64,000 nt of DNA from Nemertoderma westbladi. Lineage: Eukaryota; Xenacoelomorpha; Nemertodermatida; Nemertodermatidae. The notes below the pieces were generated by a model. The model saw nothing but the letters and a program-made list of their open reading frames with translations, did not search any database and was not told where the DNA came from. Below, piece by piece: positions 46,201 through 56,460 of the stretch; position 1 is the stretch's first letter; the number at the start of each line of letters is the position of its first letter. The stretch covers positions 1-64,000 of the forward strand of contig JAUCBJ010007462.1 of the NCBI GenBank assembly GCA_032718475.1, written 5' to 3'. Both the position numbers and the translations under genes were made by a program.

Positions 46201-46385
46201 ATTGGGGACCCGAGTGTTAGGGTGTTTACTGAGGCTAGTCTAGTGACTTGCCTCAGATTCACTAATGGCTTTGTTGGTCGGGGTGGAACATGAGAGTAAC
46301 CTCCAACTCCAGAATCCCTCTCCCCCTCACAATCTGGCCTCCCTGGGGACCCGGGGTTTGGGCCAGAAAGGTCATCAGGTGACGG
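43272..46385 (-). pseudogene. RTE-1 LINE, near full-length broken copy
   Basis: The most complete 5' side in the window. Minus-strand frame 46262-44424 gives the endonuclease (TVGVQEHRM, SQIDHILF, SSDHRL) and RT through GTMEPILALI; the frame stays open upstream of 46262 without an ATG. The endonuclease GDFN motif reads GNFN and RT motif A reads FVNFFKAFD, both catalytic Asp to Asn changes. An 8-bp deletion at about 44450 (lost between two CTG) and a one-base deletion at about 44114 shift the frame; RT motif C and the C-terminus are in 43973-43440, where an insertion truncates the end. The tail is (TAG)n read on minus at 43272-43281. It interrupts BEL family B copy 2. No clear target-site duplication. 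Confidence 0.9.
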
Positions 46386-48030
46386 TGAGTTAAGTGAACC
46401 GGGGATCCCGACGATGGAGGATAGTAGAAGTGCAGCGAATATCTACGAGGCCGTACAACCGGGTAGGGGGAGAAGCATTCATGCCGCGAATGGCCAAACG
46501 AGTAAATGTCGAGCCCACTCGGGAGACGGAAGGAGAATGGTAGAGTTCATCCAGGAGGTCAATACGAGATCTCATGAACGTAGATATAACACTGGGAGTA
46601 GAGGATGCGAGGAGGGTGATAGAGACGAGCGAGGAAATGTAGCTATGGGCAACCGCAGATGTCGAGATAGAATGGACAACGAACCGTCGATATTTGAAGT
46701 AGAGAGAGAGGGCCGGTGGGGTTGTACTTTGGGAGATTGCCATCGCCCCAGAGGAACACAGCCCGGTGATGTATATTACACACTGAGAGAGAGATACAGA
46801 GTGTACCGAGATGAGGAGAGAGAGAGAAGAAGGGATCGAAGGGAAACTCCCCATCGGAACGTAGCTGCCGATCGACGATATGGTAGTCGCAGGGAGGAGT
46901 TCTCGGAATATTCGAGAAGATAAAAACATTCAGACTGCAGGACATACTGTAGGTCTTACTGCACATACTATAGGCCATGCTGGGAGAGATAGTGTATGTG
47001 ATAGGGTAGCGATTACATCCAGAGGTCGCTGGTGAGTAGGCAGGAACCTGCTAGGGCTATACCGGTACCTGCACACCAGTATGACTATAATATGCAGGGA
47101 TATAACATACACCCAGGGGGGGGGGGGGTATGGGCCCCAATATAATGACATCTACCCCAGCGCAGAATATAACACAGGTGGGGGGGGGGGGGGGTGGGAG
47201 CAGGGTAACACTCTTCCATCACTGCATCCGCAATATATGCAACAAAATAAAATAAAGGTCACAACCCCCTCAGATCCAAACAAGTCGTGCGACACCGAGA
47301 TATGGAGGGGACCATTGCCCCCAATGATATATCCCACACCGGGAAAGTCGACGAACCCGAGAGCCGAGAGGTGAAGCACAGTCAACACCAAAGGAGCCTG
47401 CATCCATACCATCAAGCGTGCTGGAAATTCAAGCGATGGGAATGACAACACTCAGCAACGCACTAAAAACTAGAATAGAGCTGCCACCCATGGAGCCTTT
47501 TAAGTTTGATGGTAGAAACCCAGAAGAATATCTACAGTTCCGGAGGATGTGTATAGCAACAATATTCTTACGAAGAATCCAACACAGGCGGAGTTCCTTA
47601 AATATCTACAAGTTTATACAGGGGGGCCAGCCTATGATATTGTGAGGCAATATCAGGGAATCGAAGGAGGATTTACAACAGCATGGAGAGCCCTGGATAG
47701 GGAATTTGGCCACCCTGTGAAGATTATCCGACAAACCTTAAGGGGAATAACATCAGGGGGACTCGCAGATAACCCTGTTAGTATCAAAGCCTTTGCCAAT
47801 AAAGTAGAGAAGGCATTGATAGTTTTAAAGAAGTTAGAAGCACCATACAAAGTTAATGCTTCAAGTAACATCACAAGCATAGCGCAGGCACTACCGATAT
47901 GGTTGATATGGGAGGATCGCTTTCTCCACCCGAGAGAAGAAGGTGCGGAGCCGGGGTTGGAAGAGATGTTGAACTTCCTTAACTACGAAGCCGAGTTGAT
48001 AACGGATCAAGTGTACGTACAGTGACAAGA
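46386..48030 (+). pseudogene. BEL/Pao family B copy 2: linker and DUF1759
   Basis: Resumes exactly where copy 3 has GAATTAGGTGAACC / GCGATGGAGAATAG. 46414-46923 encodes an Arg/Glu-rich linker; frameshifts follow. Poly-G tracts occur at about 47107-47118 and 47179-47194. 47418-48025 (two overlapping frames) encodes DUF1759: MEPFKFDGRNPEEYLQFRRM, YLQVYTGGPAYDIVRQYQGI, WRALDREFGHPVKIIRQTLR and VEKALIVLKKLEAPYKVN. Compared with copy 3 it retains about 100 bp lost there. Confidence 0.85.
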
Positions 48031-48050
48031 GTCTCAGTAAGGTACCGAAA

Positions 48051-49580
48051 GTGGAATACAGCCAACCTAAAGCGGAACACAGTGCTGCAGATGCACTTGC
48101 GAGAGTGAGGCAATCATTGCCATATGCAACCGTTAGGGGACTACTAGTCCACATAACAACTATGGTGGCTATGGAGGAAACAACACCCCTGATACGGGTA
48201 TATGCAACCAAAACAATAAACCATCCGTGTCGGACATGGACAAAATACGCAGGACGCTATACATGCAGCATTATAATTCCAAACTACAGGTGTCAGCTAC
48301 ATAGAAATAGGATGCATAAGACCATCGATTGCAACCAGTGGCAGGCATTGCTGAAAGAAGATTGATTAGCTTATACAGGGAGATTTGGATTATGTCACAC
48401 ATGCATGGTGGGAGGACATAGGAAGGATAGGTGTCGAGAACATCCACCGAGATACAATGAGACCAACAAGACTGGAGGCCAAGCAATGGCGACAAGTACA
48501 ACTGGAAGATTAAAGAAGCGAGGAACAGTATTACTGGGAGTGGTGCCAGTACGGATAATGGGAGAGAATGGGCGATTGGTATCTACACTGATGTTGATCG
48601 ACAGTGGGGCAGCATTTTGCTAACGGAAGAATGGGTGGCCGAGAGGTTGGGGATGAGGCCGAGCAAGATGGCCGTGACCACCATTTCCAGCAATGATGAG
48701 GTCATAAAGATGAGAACGGGACGATGTCGGATAGTGGCAATTACACTGGAATGTAATTACTAGGCTACAATCAAGCCCATCCAGATAACAAAATCGATTA
48801 ATATCAACACCAGACGGCCAACAAAAATCAAAACCGAACAGTATCAGTACTTGGATGACATCGATATTTCAACACCGCAATTGGACATCCCAAAAGTGTC
48901 TCTCATTATCGGCATGGACTGTCCGATGGCCCATGAGAGGCTAAGGACCATCTTCAGCGATAACAAGGAGCGAGACGCGGTGGCTATCCTGACGCCATTT
49001 GGATGGACACTCAGTGGTCCAATAAAAACCAAAATCCCATTCAACACACCTGAGACATCTGGATGCATGCTGTCTGGTACCATTGGGGAAGTAGAGCTGG
49101 AGTCGAAGATGGGGATGGGGAGATCCCAAATGAGAAATGGCCCAGGGAAGGAAATCGGGAGTCGGGATGAGAAGCAACAGCAAGGGAGTGGGTGGAGGAG
49201 AATGGGTTCAACCCAGAGGACCTAGAGGCAATGGTATGTGACACAGATGATCCTGGTGAGTTTCAGTATAAGGATGGGGAAAAGCGGACGCGAGATATCT
49301 GGAGAGATGTCTGGAAGAGATGGCGGTCCGGTACAAGGATGGGGAACATTGGATGGCAAGATATCCGGAGAGATATATGGAAGAGAAGCCGATCCAAATA
49401 AGGAGTATACAGATACCCCTGGTATCGAATAAGAAGACAAGGTGGAAAGGGAGAGGATGTAAGAATGTTAATCCAAAGGGAGAGGAGCTGATGACGAAGG
49501 GTGATGAAGAGAACGGGAAATTAGAGGAGACGTGTTGTACACAGTGTTGGCAGAGTGCGAGGTGCATTAAATGTTAAACC
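48051..49580 (+). pseudogene. BEL/Pao family B copy 2: zinc knuckle and aspartic protease
   Basis: Zinc knuckle GLCHTCMVGGHRKDRC (C-x2-C-x4-H-x4-C; from about 48391). Protease: VLLGVVPVRIMGENGRLVST, active site LIDSGAAFC (Asp at 48600-48602), a one-base frameshift, LTEEWVAERLGMR, then LIIGMDCPMAHE (48907-48942) and LTPFGWTLSGPI (about 48986-49024), the usual DUF1758 landmarks. Past the protease the frame reads EENGFNPEDLEAM and degenerates; no RT signature follows. A short near-duplicate (GTACAAGGATGGGGA) lies around 49267-49340. Confidence 0.85.
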
Positions 49581-50809
49581 ATTTTGCGTACCGATGGTGG
49601 ATAAAACGATCAGCAGGATCCTCCACGACTATGTCATAAAGAGGTGGAATGTTCCATATAAAGGAATGCCTTGGTTGGCCGGGAGGAAATTGCTGTTCGC
49701 CCACTGGACTGATGGGAGGTAACAACAACCATGCCGCACGGAGGGATCACCAATACCCAGCGACACCTGGATGTGTGGTCATTGAACAACAGGGTGGAGT
49801 TTGAGATTTATTATGAGTGCTCATATCCTGCGAGATAAGAAATTTCCCGAGGGGCGCTACCGGGGGTATGGGTAGGAGGGATACTTGATGTGACCACCAG
49901 CGAAGAGTTATCAAGAGATGATAACAACCGCACACAAGCTGTGGCGGCAAATACATCCGCGATTAAGAACAAACAGGATGGCAGCTAGCGTCCAAGCCAG
50001 GACGAAGATAAACGAGAAACTACGATGAGCTGGAAGGATGGGGTAGAAGTTCTAGACCTACATTCTAGATGTTATTCGCTGATGTCATTTACTGACGGGA
50101 AAACATCAGGATGCCTGGAAGGCAGCGCCGGAATTGTAGACTAAAGTAAAATGTCCTAATTATCCTAAGAGTCCTAAGAATCCCCCATCCTAATTATGAA
50201 TAATATAAATAAGATTTATAAGAACAATAAATCATAGTGGGTTAATATTACCATCGTACGATGTACTGCAGTCAGATAGAACCTTTTCCAATTAGCGACT
50301 CGGACTGGAGACTAATTGACTGAAACGTGAGGACGAGACAAGGACCCACTTACCGCATATACAGCGCATGTTTGCAAGTTCGTGGAAACCCAATAGGAGT
50401 GTAGAGTGAGAATAAAACGAGTTGAGTATGAGAGGAGCATGGAGAGGAGGTGCTAGAATTTGGGGGAAAGGTAAGAGGTGCGTGATCCAAGTGTGGGGGG
50501 GGGGGGGTGAGCAGACTGGAGGATGAGTCCTATGAGACTAGTGAGGTGAGAAGGAGGTGGGGCGGTTGGGCGATGGTGTCCGGGGAAGAAAATTGAGTGA
50601 GGAGAAAGGGTGATCGTCTAAACAGAGACGCCAGATGCCTTGGTACAGCTTAGCTTGCAGATGTACCAAGGATGGGTAGTGAGAACAGACCCATGGGGAC
50701 CAGTCTGGAAAACTGGTCCCAAGAAAAATATACCACCCCACATCCGATACCAGATTGGATTCCAGCGGAATTAGAGCGCACTTTAGGTTGATGCTATCTT
50801 CTCATGGGG
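49581..50809. other. Decayed interior of BEL family B copy 2
   Basis: About 1.2 kb between the protease region and the polypurine tract where RT, RNase H and integrase should be. I recognise none of their motifs on either strand. Short open pieces occur (for example GMPWLAGRKLLFAHW near 49660) with no identifiable domain. A G-run lies at about 50500-50513. Confidence 0.55.
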
Positions 50810-50828
50810 AAAATAGCATGGGGGGGAG
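50810..50828 (+). other. Polypurine tract, BEL family B copy 2
   Basis: AAAATAGCATGGGGGGGAG directly precedes the TGTTAGCG LTR start. Confidence 0.7.
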
Positions 50829-51420
50829 TGTTAGCGTATCCAATTCGCTGCACCACCCAGCGGAAAATGGGGAAAGTCATGATTTACAAATAATGATTAG
50901 CCATCAAATAGTGTTAATACAATATTGGATAGGAGGGAGAAAGAGGATATATTGTCAGCAACAGAGAGATGCCAGCGCATCAGCTCATCTCTCAGAGAGG
51001 CCAATACAGGGCCAGGGGAAATTAGGGATTGGCTAAGGGATATAGATAGACCAATGGAGGGACAGCATATGTCCAATTATAGCGCATCCACTGGTTAGCC
51101 AAACCTAGGTAGTAATGTGTCCCATGTAATATATAACCGTTACGCTGTCAATTGTGCTTTAGTTGGTAATATTGGGTGAGCAAAAGTTGAACGGTTTTCA
51201 ACCGTCGTCATTGTCACCGTCACTGCTGTCATTGTGTTACTGATTGTGCTATACTACCGGTACTTGTAAACCTATTATCAGAGATTGACAACATTAACAT
51301 CAAAACTCTGTTATTACATCGGTCGTTGGCCTTTCAGTTCTCCAGCCACAGTAAGCAGATGCGGCGAACCGTATCAAATCAAGACAAAACCTGGTCGGGA
51401 TTCTCTCGCCAACTCGGGGA
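50829..51420 (+). repeat. 3' LTR of BEL family B copy 2 (right end approximate)
   Basis: Begins TGTTAGCGTATCCAATTCGC, matching the start of the copy 3 LTR at 59365 (TGTTAGCGTATTCAATTCCG). Beyond the first 25 bp the two diverge strongly, so either the LTRs are old or the copies belong to subfamilies. The right limit is a guess. Confidence 0.6.
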
Positions 51421-51432
51421 TCCCGTCACAAC

Positions 51433-51562
51433 AGCCGACAGCTATCAGCCGACAGAAATCACCTGAGAGCAGACAGCTATCAGTCGACAGCTAACATCCG
51501 ACAGATATCAGCCAACAGCTATCAGGCGACAGATTAGAGCACACAGCTATCAGCCGACAGCA
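51433..51562. repeat. Degenerate about 20-bp tandem repeats (CAGCTATCAGCCGACAG)
   Basis: Variants of CAGCTATCAGCCGACAG recur six to eight times with irregular spacing. Confidence 0.75.
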
Positions 51563-52150
51563 ATGGGAAGTTGAAGTATTTACAGCCAAATTAATGCATT
51601 TATAATAAAAAATATTGTATCGTAAATTGAAATGACTTAAAAACTTGAAGAAAATAACAATTTTACATACTTTTGTGTAAAGTGGAAATAAAGCCACGAG
51701 GATCAGAATGCTGTAAAGTACTTTGCAACAAGTATAATATATGTAGATTTATTCCAAAATTGTAACATTACGAAATGATTGTATATATATTATAAGTGAT
51801 AGAAACTGCACAAATTAAATTAGTTGTTGTATACATTTTTTTAAAAATAATATACGCCCCCAAACGGGGCAACTGATTTATCTTTATTAGTCATTAAAAT
51901 TATTCAAATAATATTATAAGTATATAAATATAAATAGAAGTGAATGTCATAAAAGTTTTTAATGGGGGGAGGGGGTGTTAAAATTGTGGTAAGTGTGACA
52001 TTGGTGGTGCCTCGGTGCACTGGGCAGTGCACTCTACCAAATGATGCGCTAGTGTAGCAGATGCATTATTCGGAAGGGCCAGAAGTCGCAGAAACGGCGG
52101 GATCCGATCTGACTGTGTAGGCAGCCAATTAATGAAAAGGCGCACTGCTT
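51563..52150. other. AT-rich interval without recognised features
   Basis: No coding sequence or long repeat recognised. Confidence 0.5.
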
Positions 52151-52563
52151 TTAACCATCAATATGTTTGCTGAAGCAAAGAGTCGGCTGCAACACAACAC
52201 CAAGATATTCATAAGTATTTTCTATTGTAGCAAGTTGACCTGCGTAGTAGAATGTATCTGCTTGAGAGTAACGCCCTCCGCGTCGAAACTTGATTATTTT
52301 AGTTTTGTTCATGTTGACAACCATATTGTTCTTCTCACACCACTGATATAGAACATTTAATGCAGTTTGTATATCTGACTGTTCCGTAGAATATATGACC
52401 AGGTCATCTGCAAAGAATATGAAATACAACATAGACCCAATGCGACGTAAAGCTGTAGCCAGATCACCAATGAACATTATAAATGCTGTCGCGAAAATGC
52501 GAAAAGCAATCACCTTGGAGGATACCACGGATTTGTGCTATGGGAGAAGAGTACGACACTTAA

Positions 52564-55054
52564 CCCTATTAAACACGGGGGGGGGGGGGGGTCAATATGA
52601 CCCCCTCCGTGGTTTTTTTATTATAATTCTGAAACAAACGCAGTTGGGAATCTGAAATTTTATGACTTTTCCTAAAAATCTATTGTCTTCCTCGTAGTGA
52701 AAACCGTTTTCAAAAATATTTTGTAGTTTTCGTGTTATAGCACCTTTTTTTAACCCTACTTTTGGCACTTTTTTTGAGACGTTTTTTGAAAATTGATGAT
52801 GATGATCGGCTTGCACTAGGGTGCAGTGCCGGCGGCCCCAGAAACATAGCGCCCCCAGATCTTGCGGTCAGCCATACAATTTCCTAATTCATTCCTGTTC
52901 TCAAGTCCTGTGTCCTTGAGCAGGCGTTTGAGGAAAGTCATTGGCTGTCCACCACGTCTATTCTCGCCAGCAGGCTGCCACAGCACAAGGTTGTGTACAG
53001 GTTGATCCTGCCGGCGGAAACAGTGCCCAGCAAGCATTAGACGGCGTTTCTGCAGGGTGATGCTAGGTCTTGGCAATGAGATGTTACCATATTTATATAA
53101 CACCTCATTGCTTATGTGTGCATCATATGCTATGTTGTGCACCCGGCGAAGCATCCTGGTGTATGTGCCATCCAAGGACCTGGTGTCTTCAGCAGTTAGA
53201 GTCCAGCATGGGCTGCCATAGAGCAGCACAGGCTCCACTGCTGCACGGAAAAGGCATACCTTTAAAGAGCATGAGATGTCAGAGCTCTTCCAGATCCTGG
53301 ATAGCTTGTGGATGGCGGACCAGGCTTTCCCGTTGCGAATTCGGAGACCTTCAGCAGACCTCCGAACCCATGATCCAAGGTAGCAGAAGTCGTTCACATG
53401 ACTTACCAGTCCATCCAGCGATTGAATGTTATCCCGATCAATTGTCTGCTGATCTGAATCCATGTTTACTGTCAGAATTTTGGTGTTTGTGCTATTCACA
53501 AAGAAGCCAACACTAGATGCAGCCTCCTCTAAGCTAGATAGCAGCTTCTGTGCTCCTTCTAATGTCTCTGACAGTAAACCAAGGTCATCTGCAAAGTCAA
53601 GGTCGGTTAGATGTTCTGCTGGGGAACCACGTCTACGGCTACATGTGGAGATATTTCCACCCCATCAGCTTCATGAAGATCGATTCATTTTGAGCTTCAT
53701 TTTGAAAATTACATTTCATTAAATATTAATTGTAACATCTCTATTTTTGATTTGCACCGGTTTTTTGGTGTTAGCAATTGGATGGAATTCATATAAATTG
53801 ATTTAGAAATTTCAAACTTGTTTTTTTCGGCGGGTGCTAAATTTTGGTGCCAGCACCAAATTTTGAAATATGTCAATTTTGTAAATTGATTGTTTGAAAC
53901 TTGTTTTTTACGAAATTGGGGTTTTTTGGGGTTCTGGTTTCGATGAAATATATATGAGTTGCACCAAGCGTATCAAACTTGTATTTTTCGGTGCTGTGTG
54001 CTAATTTTGGTGCTAGCACGAAATTTTGAAAATCCATTCAATAGATAAAATTGCTTGTGACAATTTATTTCTTGCATTTTAGAGGTTTATGGCTGTTCTG
54101 AAATCAATGGAATATATAATTATCGAACTAGACATCCCAAACTTGTATTTTTCGGAAGTGGGTGCAAAATGTGGTGCTAGCACCAAGTTTTGAAAACCAT
54201 CAAATACCGGTATATCAATTGATTGTGTCATATTGTTTCTTGCGTTATACGGGTTTGTTAGGGTTCTGAATTCAAGAGAATCAGTAAAAATTTCATAAGA
54301 GTTTTCAAACTTGTATTTTTCGCCGGTGGGTGAAAATTGTTGTGCCAGCACCAAATTTTGGAAAATGAGTAAATTGATCAGTAGATAGTATCATCTTGTT
54401 TCTTGCGTTATACGGGTTTATGAGTGTCCTGAATCCGATGGAATCAATAAAAACAGCATTGGACATCGCAAACTTGTACTTTTTGGTGATGGGTACGAAA
54501 TTTGGTGCTAGCACCAAAATTTGCCAAATTACGCCGAAAAATACAAGTAGCAATGATGTGGCATATTTGAAATGTATTCCATTAGAATCAACGCCCTAGA
54601 AAACCTGAAAATGTGAATTTATAGCATCGTATAAGTGAATTAAAAATTTTGTGTTCTAACAGAAAAGTGCTGGTTACTTGTTTTTTTCATTTTTTTCCTA
54701 CGCATAGAGGACTAAACAGCCATTTATGGTAATCATATCATTTATAATTATTTTCCAATGTATTTTGCGCCCCAGAAAACCTGTATTGAAAAACAATTAT
54801 CCGAAAAATGCAACTTTCAAATTTTGTGAAAATTATGCACTACTTGTAATTTTGGTGCTGCAATATTAACACACCAGTACATTTTTTCGAAATTTTTTTT
54901 TTCGGTCGGATCCAGACTAGTGATACCTACGTACAAACAAAAACTCAGACGTTTTCGTTAATATTTGTAGATTTTAGAGGGAAGGGTCAATATGACCCCC
55001 CCCCCCCCCCCCCCCGGTATTTGTACAGCATTTTATAGCCCGGTACTAATAGGG
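52564..55054. mobile_element. piggyBac-like MITE, copy 2 (carrying an RTE-3 insertion)
   Basis: Bounded by TTAA at 52560-52563 and 55055-55058, with ends CCCTATTA and TAATAGGG. Apart from the RTE-3 insert (52794-53698) it aligns along its whole length with copy 1, including the five 162-bp units and the subterminal GGTCAATATGACC palindromes (52590-52602 and 54985-54997). It lies in a LINE reverse transcriptase. Confidence 0.85.
52794..53698 (-). pseudogene. RTE-3 LINE fragment nested in MITE copy 2
   Basis: Minus strand. About 53640-52816 encodes HLTDLDFADDLGLLSETLEG (motif C), TKILTVNMDS, VNDFCYLGSWVRRS, LYGSPCWTLTAEDT and LMLAGHCFRRQDQ, related to RTE-1 but clearly a different family. A frameshift lies near 53650; motif A is missing (5' truncation). 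The stop is followed by only about a dozen bases and an (ATC)4 tail. TTTTGAAAATT occurs on both sides (52783-52793 and 53699-53709), an 11-bp target-site duplication. Confidence 0.9.
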
Positions 55055-55800
55055 TTAAATGCCAAAACCGTCTATCGGTTTTGGCATGTAAGGGCTGAGT
55101 ACCCGATCCCATTAAATATTTTAAATGAATTATCTAGAATTCCTCGAATAAGATTGTAACCTTCCCTTTTACTCTGAATTGGGTGTCGATTTTCCAGAAT
55201 AATCAGCGGTGATCAACAACATCAAATGCTTTTTTTAAATCTACAAATGGAGCGTATACTGGTTTCGAGGTTGTCTCATATAATTGAGAATAAATCAAAA
55301 TATTCAAATAAAAAAGAATAACATCAGCTTTCTTATCGCCTGCATTGTTGATTTCCCTCTTATAAATCCATACTGTTCCGGAGGCAACATGTGTATGATC
55401 TGATTTTGAATGCGACAGATTATAATTGAAGTCAAGATCTTAAAGAGCACAGATATCATCGCAATCCCGAGATAATTACTTGGATCTGATGCTACCTTTC
55501 TCTTTATAGAGAACTTTCATTATACTAGTTTTACGCAGAGAAGATTTTGTACCAACATGAAGACATACATTATAGAGATACACAGGCAGGGTTATATTAA
55601 TGGGTAAGGCTTGCTTTACATGTTCGTAATAGATGCCGTCTACTCCACAAGCTTTATGGTTTGCCGTTTTGTTGACAGCATCTTGAACTTCTGACTCTCG
55701 AATAGGAGCATTGAACCATTCATTAGTACAGTTTTCACTTTCTGTCGTAGAAGGTGTTGGCTTTGTTAAAGTGGAGACATGTTCTTGCCCAATCAAGCGC

Positions 55801-56460
55801 TTACAGTGTTAAAAGATGGCGCCCTTAGGACTGTCTAGCTACTGTTATAAGTCCCCAAGGGTGGTCTTTCCTTTTGATATGTTTATATTTTCAAATGAAA
55901 CAAATTTAATCAAGCTATAACACATCAAGCTAATCGTTCTAAATATAAGCCTAACAGAAATAACCAAAACAATAAATCTGATTTGACTTCCTAAGTTACT
56001 TAATATGAGTGCGGGTGACTTAGCACTCGGCGTCCACTTTTCACAGAGAAATACAGCCAGTTTGCCAGGCAGAACAATGTCGAATATGAGAATATTTTAA
56101 TAAGCAAAGAGATGGGATATTAATTACCTTAAATGTCGAAACTTTGGCCTTGCGCTGATTTAACTCAGCGATTACAAACTCTTAATTTTATTCTAAGTGA
56201 GTGATGCTAAAGTAAATTTCGGATTTCGGAATTATACAGAGTTCCGTACTAATTACTACGTATTCCAGAATGCATACTACTAATTAATTACGCTATTTAG
56301 TTATACTAGCAACAGCCTAAATACTGTATTATTTGGCCTAACAGAATTAACAAGCATAAATTTAGAAATAGAAACAATCAAGAGAATAGCGCCTATCTAA
56401 ACATCACAATCAAGAATCAGGCACTTTCTAAACAACATAACATAAAGCAGCGTTAGCGGC
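55801..56460. other. AT-rich interval without recognised features
   Basis: Possibly the 5' part of the preceding LINE, but no motif could be identified. Confidence 0.45.

Larger units (their letters stand above)
52151..55800 (-). mobile_element. Non-LTR retrotransposon RT, split by a MITE
   Basis: Minus strand. 55796-55476 gives NKTANHKACGVDGIYYEHVK and IMKVLYKEKG; about 55270-55200 gives YAPFVDLKKAFDVVDH (motif A); after the MITE, about 52530 reads RGILQGD, and 52528-52151 gives FFADDLVIYS (motif C), KTKIIKFRRGGR and YEYLGVVLQPTLCF. The two halves meet at the MITE's TTAA. Several stops and frameshifts. The KFRRGGR tail resembles the fragment at 36617-37290. Confidence 0.75.
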
